From assembly GCA_036307445.1 (NCBI GenBank), contig JAXJXP010000045.1:78659-142658 (forward strand): a stretch of DNA of 64,000 bases, given 5' to 3'. The translations under genes were made by a program, and so were the position numbers. Under the pieces are notes generated by a model. That model made no database searches. It worked only from the letters and a program-made list of their open reading frames with translations, and was not told the origin of the DNA. This document shows positions 60,602 to 64,000 of the stretch, piece after piece. Within the stretch, counting starts at the first letter, position 1. Each line of letters opens with the position of its first letter. This DNA comes from HGM11525 sp036307445. Lineage in GTDB: Bacteria > Bacillota > Clostridia > UBA1381.

Positions 60602-60630
60602 AGGACGGCATTATTGCCGTCCTATTTTGA
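60602..60630. terminator. Bidirectional terminator after nagB
   Basis: A perfect 9-bp stem, AGGACGGCA / TGCCGTCCT (60602-60623), and a TTAT loop, then ATTTTG. It overlaps the stop of the convergent small gene. Confidence 0.8.
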
Positions 60631-60891
60631 TATAAAAAGGAAGAATGCAACTGACAAGGATACTGTGATAAGTGCTGTAATTACAGCGGTTAATGAGGCG
60701 GATAACTGTTTCTTATTATCTTGCGGAATTTTTGGTAGATCGGACATATAGGATGCAACAATTCTTTCGGCGTCTGCAATTACTCCATGATGATTTGAAC
60801 TAATACCATCTTTCAGAATAAAAATTGCCTGAGAAATGTATGGTGATTTACATTCATTAAGAATAAAAGCGCGTTTTTGAGTTTTTTTCAT
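60622..60891 (-). CDS. Small tail-anchored membrane protein, 89 residues
   Basis: Function not recognised. The product begins MKKTQKRAFILNECKSPYIS, has a QAIFILKDGISSN segment and a soluble helical region, and ends with one hydrophobic helix (about residues 68-88, AVITALITVSLSVAFFLF). That layout suggests a tail-anchored membrane protein facing the cytoplasm. The minus-strand leader has AAAGGAG 11 bases before the ATG. It is convergent with nagB and shares a terminator. No clear promoter was found between it and the divergent YabE-like gene. Confidence 0.75.
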   Translation of the reverse strand: MKKTQKRAFILNECKSPYISQAIFILKDGISSNHHGVIADAERIVASYMSDLPKIPQDNKKQLSASLTAVITALITVSLSVAFFLFISK

Positions 60892-61133
60892 AATTAATAT
60901 AGCTCCTTTGACTGTAATAATTTTGTGACAAATTTTTATAATGTTATTTTTGCCTGTGTTTTAGAAATTTATACCAAATAGATGTAAAAAGTGGCTTAAA
61001 AACGTCGTTTTTTATATTACGCATTTTCATAAAAGGTACATTTTTTTGTCAAAAATAGTCAAAAATCACTAAAGAATTTATTGCGAATTAATGTAAAATA
61101 TTTAAAAAATGTAACAACTTCGTAATAAAATCC
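60892..61133. other. Gene-free AT-rich divergent region
   Basis: No coding frame or clear structured RNA was seen. It is very AT-rich, with short repeats TCAAAAAT (twice near 61047-61070). It must hold the promoter of the minus-strand small gene, not identified with confidence. Confidence 0.6.
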
Positions 61134-61162
61134 TTGACAAGTGCGTATAAGTGTAGTATAAT
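61134..61162 (+). promoter_or_regulatory. Promoter of the YabE-like gene
   Basis: Full consensus TTGACA at 61134-61139 and TATAAT at 61157-61162, 17-base spacing, 31 bases before the start. Confidence 0.9.
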
Positions 61163-61192
61163 ACTGCTTGTATAGGATTGGAGGTTGGAAGT

Positions 61193-62245
61193 ATGTTTTC
61201 AATGAAGGCATGCACTGCTTCACTGAAAAACACTCGCAAAAGAACTATTTTACTTGTGCTGGTTGTTTCGATGCTCAGCACGGTATTGATGGGAGCAATG
61301 TACGATTCACAGCGTAAGAGTGTCAACATTATGGTGTTTGACGATTTCTCAGGTGTGAATATGGTTGAAACAGTTTCGACGAGGCAGTCAACAGTAGAAG
61401 GCTTGTTGAAGGAACAGAATATGGTTCTTACAGAAAAGGACTCTGTAACCCCTGCACTTGATGAGGCTATTTCAGACAGATGCAATGTTATCATCAGAAA
61501 GGGAAGAAGCATTAATCTTGAGTATGATGGTATGTATGTAACAGCTGCTACTACCAGTAAGAAAGTTTCAGATTTTCTATCTCTTGCAGGTATTGAAGTT
61601 AACCCTGCAGATATTGTAACACCGTCTTTGGACAGTAATCTTAAAGAGGGTGATACAATTAAGATTGTACGTGTTACAAAGGAAGACAGTGTAACTACTG
61701 AGAGAATTCCGTTCTCTGAGGTTAAGGTAGAGGATAATAACCTCTACGTTGGCGAAACTGCTATCCGTCAGGAAGGAGCAGACGGTGTTAAGGAAGTAAT
61801 CACCTCAACTGTTTATCATGATGGAGTAATGGTTTCGGATAAGGAAATAACTGAGAAGGTTATCACTCCTGCAACGGATAAGATTATTGCAGTAGGTACA
61901 AAACCGAAGGTAAATACTCATAAAGGCTTTACTTACAAAAGAAAAATTACGGTTAATGCGTCAGCATATGAGCCGTACAATTGTGGTGGAGACGGCAGAG
62001 GTATTACAGCCAGCGGTATCAAAGCTCAGTTTGGAGTAGTAGCGGTTGACCCGAGAGTTATTCCGCTTGGCACAAAGCTTTACATCGAATCTACCGATGA
62101 CGGTGCTTCTTGGACATACGGTTATGCTATTGCAGCTGATACCGGCGGTGCTATCAAAGGTAACAAAATTGACTTGTGCTATAACACAAGAGGCGAGTGT
62201 ATTCAATTTGGAAGAAGAAGTGCAAACGTATATGTACTAAACTAA
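61193..62245 (+). CDS. yabE: Secreted DUF348-G5-3D domain protein (YabE/Rpf-like)
   Basis: A 350-residue exported protein. An N-terminal membrane/signal helix (TILLVLVVSMLSTVLMGAMY) is followed by ubiquitin-like DUF348 modules (VSTRQSTVEGLLKEQNMVL; TTSKKVSDFLSLAGIEV), a G5 domain (about 170-245) and a C-terminal 3D domain with VNASAYEPYNCGG, TASGIKAQFGVVAVDPRVIP, GTKLYIES, AADTGGAIKGNKID. The three Asp residues of the 3D motif are present. The domain order is that of B. subtilis YabE, a putative wall-lytic transglycosylase. ATG 61193 has GGAGG at 61180-61184. It is monocistronic with a strong promoter. Confidence 0.9.
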   Translation: MFSMKACTASLKNTRKRTILLVLVVSMLSTVLMGAMYDSQRKSVNIMVFDDFSGVNMVETVSTRQSTVEGLLKEQNMVLTEKDSVTPALDEAISDRCNVIIRKGRSINLEYDGMYVTAATTSKKVSDFLSLAGIEVNPADIVTPSLDSNLKEGDTIKIVRVTKEDSVTTERIPFSEVKVEDNNLYVGETAIRQEGADGVKEVITSTVYHDGVMVSDKEITEKVITPATDKIIAVGTKPKVNTHKGFTYKRKITVNASAYEPYNCGGDGRGITASGIKAQFGVVAVDPRVIPLGTKLYIESTDDGASWTYGYAIAADTGGAIKGNKIDLCYNTRGECIQFGRRSANVYVLN

Positions 62246-62254
62246 ACAATTATT

Positions 62255-62294
62255 AAATCTGTTCCTGCTCAGAATTGCAGGAACAGATTTTTTG
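62255..62294 (+). terminator. Terminator after the YabE-like gene
   Basis: A perfect 14-bp stem, 62255-62268 with 62277-62290, loop of eight, then TTT. Confidence 0.88.
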
Positions 62295-62387
62295 CTATAT
62301 TCTATATAAAATGAGTATCAATACTGGAAAATTTAGTAACACTTGCACTAAGTTAAACGGTGCTTTCAAAAAAGTTTGAAAAAAATC

Positions 62388-62416
62388 TTGATTTTTAATA
62401 GCCTAAAGTGTATAAT
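62388..62416 (+). promoter_or_regulatory. Promoter of gdhA
   Basis: TTGATT at 62388-62393, a 17-base spacer and consensus TATAAT at 62411-62416, 52 bases before the start. Confidence 0.8.
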
Positions 62417-62467
62417 TATTTTAGTTTTTGATTTTTTCGGAAACTGAAATTTTGGAGGTGTAAGTAT

Positions 62468-63814
62468 ATGAAAAATGAGTATCTTTCAAGTGTTCTTGAA
62501 ACTGTTAAAAAGCGTAACGCAGGGGAGCCTGAGTTCATTCAGACAGTAACGGAGGTTTTAGAGAGTATTGAGCCGGTTGTAGATTGCCGTCCCGACCTAG
62601 TTGAAGCAGGTGTTATTGAGAGAATGGTAGAGCCGGAAAGACAGATTGTATTCCGTGTACCCTGGGTTGATGATAATGGCAAGGTGCAGGTAAACAGAGG
62701 TTTTCGTGTACAGTTTAATTCAGCTATCGGACCTTATAAGGGCGGTTTGAGATTTGCGCCCAATGTATATTCAGGTATTATTAAATTCCTCGGCTTTGAG
62801 CAGACATTTAAGAACAGCCTTACATCACTTCCTATGGGTGGCGGTAAGGGTGGTTCAGACTTTGACCCTCAGGGTAAGTCAGATAACGAGGTTATGCGTT
62901 TCTGCCAGAGCTTTATGACAGAGCTTTACCGTCATATCGGTCCCGACCTCGACGTTCCTGCAGGCGACATCGGTGTAGGTGCAAGAGAGGTTGGATATCT
63001 TTTTGGTCAGTATAAGAGACTTAAGAATGAGTTCACAGGCGTTTTGACAGGTAAGGGTATAAGCTTCGGCGGCTCACTTATCCGTCCTGAAGCAACAGGC
63101 TATGGCGCAGTTTACTATACAGTTGAGATGCTCAAGCATTTCGGCGACGATATCAAGGGTAAGACCTTTGCGATCTCCGGCTTTGGTAACGTAGCATGGG
63201 GTACAGTTAAAAAGGTTACAGAGCTTGGCGGTAAGGTTGTAACAATCTCAGGTCCTGATGGCTATATCTATGATGAAGACGGTATCACAACAGAAGAAAA
63301 GATTAACTATATGCTTGAGATGCGTGCATCATGCAGAAACAGAGTACAGGATTATGCTGATAAGTTTGGTGTACCTTTCTATGCAGGTGAAAAGCCATGG
63401 GGAGTTAAGGCTGATATCATTATGCCTTGTGCAACTCAGAACGAGGTTGGTATGGCTGAGGCTGAGAAGATTGTTGCTAACGGTGTTAAGTATTATGTTG
63501 AGGTTTCAAATATGCCTACAACAAATGAGGCTGTTGCATTCCTTAAGTCTAAGAATGTAATCGTTGCTCCTTCTAAGGCTGTTAATGCCGGCGGTGTTGC
63601 TGTTTCAGGTCTTGAAATGAGCCAGAACTCAATGCGTTACAGCTGGACAGCAGATGAGGTTGACGAAAAGCTTAAGGGCATTATGAAGAACATCTTCGGT
63701 GCATCAGTTAAGGCTGCCAATGAATATGGTCTTGGTGATGATTTGGTTGCAGGTGCTAATATCGCCGGCTTCCTTAAGGTTGCTGAGGCTATGAAGGCTC
63801 AGGGTTGTGTCTGA
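62468..63814 (+). CDS. gdhA: Glutamate dehydrogenase, hexameric, probably NADP-specific
   Basis: It makes glutamate from 2-oxoglutarate and ammonia. The 448-residue length and sequence match small hexameric bacterial GDH. Motifs include GPYKGGLRFAPNV, PMGGGKGGSDFDPQGKSD with catalytic Lys, PAGDIGVGAREVGYLFG and the nucleotide-binding AISGFGNVAWG. GGAGGTG lies ahead of ATG 62468. Codon choice is strongly biased to AAG, GGT and CTT, as in highly expressed genes. It is monocistronic. NADP specificity is inferred from similarity to E. coli-type GdhA. Confidence 0.95.
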   Translation: MKNEYLSSVLETVKKRNAGEPEFIQTVTEVLESIEPVVDCRPDLVEAGVIERMVEPERQIVFRVPWVDDNGKVQVNRGFRVQFNSAIGPYKGGLRFAPNVYSGIIKFLGFEQTFKNSLTSLPMGGGKGGSDFDPQGKSDNEVMRFCQSFMTELYRHIGPDLDVPAGDIGVGAREVGYLFGQYKRLKNEFTGVLTGKGISFGGSLIRPEATGYGAVYYTVEMLKHFGDDIKGKTFAISGFGNVAWGTVKKVTELGGKVVTISGPDGYIYDEDGITTEEKINYMLEMRASCRNRVQDYADKFGVPFYAGEKPWGVKADIIMPCATQNEVGMAEAEKIVANGVKYYVEVSNMPTTNEAVAFLKSKNVIVAPSKAVNAGGVAVSGLEMSQNSMRYSWTADEVDEKLKGIMKNIFGASVKAANEYGLGDDLVAGANIAGFLKVAEAMKAQGCV

Positions 63815-63831
63815 TAATTTTAAATAGAGTT

Positions 63832-63863
63832 AAAGGCTGTTGCTTATGTGCAACAGCCTTTTT
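63832..63863 (+). terminator. Terminator after gdhA
   Basis: An 11-bp stem AAGGCTGTTGC / GCAACAGCCTT, loop of six, then TTTTT. Confidence 0.88.
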
Positions 63864-63890
63864 GTGTTAAAAAAAGAGACAACCAACCGG

Positions 63891-64000
63891 TGATATGCAC
63901 CCCAAAAGTTAGACACTTTTGGAGGTGCATATTTTTATGAGCAAAAAAGGACAAAAACAAAGAAAGTACTCGCCAGAATTCAAAGCATCTGTTATAATGG
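63891..64000 (+). mobile_element. IS3-family (IS150-like) insertion sequence, left end, truncated by the window
   Basis: The 25 bases from 63891 begin with TG and contain CACCCCAAAAGTTAGACA, which resembles my recollection of the IS150-group terminal repeat. A 15-base nearly perfect inverted repeat (63896-63909 with 63915-63929) follows within the end. The transposase reading frame begins at 63937. The right end and target duplication lie outside the window. Confidence 0.8.
63937..64000 (+). CDS. IS3-family transposase OrfA, N-terminus only
   Basis: ATG 63937 begins a frame that runs off the window: MSKKGQKQRKYSPEFKASVIM. The KYSPEFKASV segment is the start of the HTH_Tnp_1 domain of IS3-family OrfA, which binds the element's ends. 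GGAGGTG at 63921-63927 is the ribosome binding site, lying in the 3' arm of a hairpin. OrfB is expected beyond the window. Confidence 0.82.
   Translation, partial: MSKKGQKQRKYSPEFKASVIM

Noticed and set aside
60892..61192. ydaO/c-di-AMP riboswitch upstream of the YabE-like gene
   Set aside because: Wall-lytic genes often have one, but the promoter at 61134-61162 leaves a leader of only about 25 bases.
1..64000. CRISPR array, prophage, toxin-antitoxin or defence island
   Set aside because: No regularly spaced repeats, phage structural genes or paired toxin/antitoxin frames were seen. The only mobile-element gene is the truncated IS3-family transposase at the right edge.

Overview
The window is a dense, low-GC bacterial chromosome segment of about 60 protein genes and three tRNAs. 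The gene content points to the class Clostridia, probably a gut-type relative. Supporting signs are a Gram-positive PolC, the clostridial coaD/coiled-coil pair, an HPr-like protein without its histidine, AGGAGG-type ribosome binding sites, frequent TTG/GTG starts, and TTGACA-17-TATAAT promoters. Species cannot be fixed from the sequence alone.

Layout. 1-8069: the end of a TrmH-type methyltransferase gene, then aroB-lspA-rluD-ddl-murI-DUF1934-ctp-dacF (cell envelope and shikimate genes), and a small convergent gene. 8182-10238: uracil permease and uracil phosphoribosyltransferase. 10248-11770: malQ. 11792-17655: asp23-like gene, fakA, recG, rsmD, coaD and a coiled-coil gene. 17691-21303: FlK-like thioesterase, fhs, tsaE, tsaB, rpiB. 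21349-26134: a minus-strand D,D-carboxypeptidase, then a two-component system with a GerMN protein. 26178-32043 (minus): typA-polC. 32241-32468: HPr-like gene. 32593-37727 (minus): tadA, a 34-residue membrane miniprotein, a monofunctional glycosyltransferase, and purL. 37921: tRNA-Gly. 38130-54562: a long operon-like run, yicC-remA-gmk-rpoZ-priA-def-fmt-metallopeptidase-rsmB-rlmN-prpC-prkC-rsgA-rpe-thiN-cysteine desulfurase-thiI-cinA, covering genome maintenance, translation start and tRNA/rRNA modification. 54654-55011: abutting tRNA-Leu and tRNA-Gln followed by an odd repeat-rich segment. 55162-57246: membrane pyrophosphatase. 57599-60596: an amino-sugar operon. 60622-63814: a small tail-anchored protein gene (minus), a YabE-like 3D-domain protein and glutamate dehydrogenase. 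63891-64000: left end of an IS3-family element running off the window.

Most of the window is core housekeeping DNA with clear promoters and hairpin terminators. The most unusual item is the 57.5-60.6 kb operon. Its first gene encodes an intact XRE-type helix-turn-helix domain fused to a full phosphoglucosamine mutase. It is followed by a left-handed beta-helix sugar-nucleotide-type acyltransferase without a uridyltransferase domain, and by glucosamine-6-phosphate deaminase. The fusion suggests an enzyme that may also sense amino-sugar phosphates and control transcription. Other points of interest are a tRNA-Gln 3' end duplicated 168 bp downstream around four copies of the mini-hairpin heptamer GCGAAGC, the uncatalogued-looking 34-residue miniprotein, an HPr fold lacking His but keeping the Ser site, a thioesterase with exact FlK triad spacing, and hairpins that cover ribosome binding sites.
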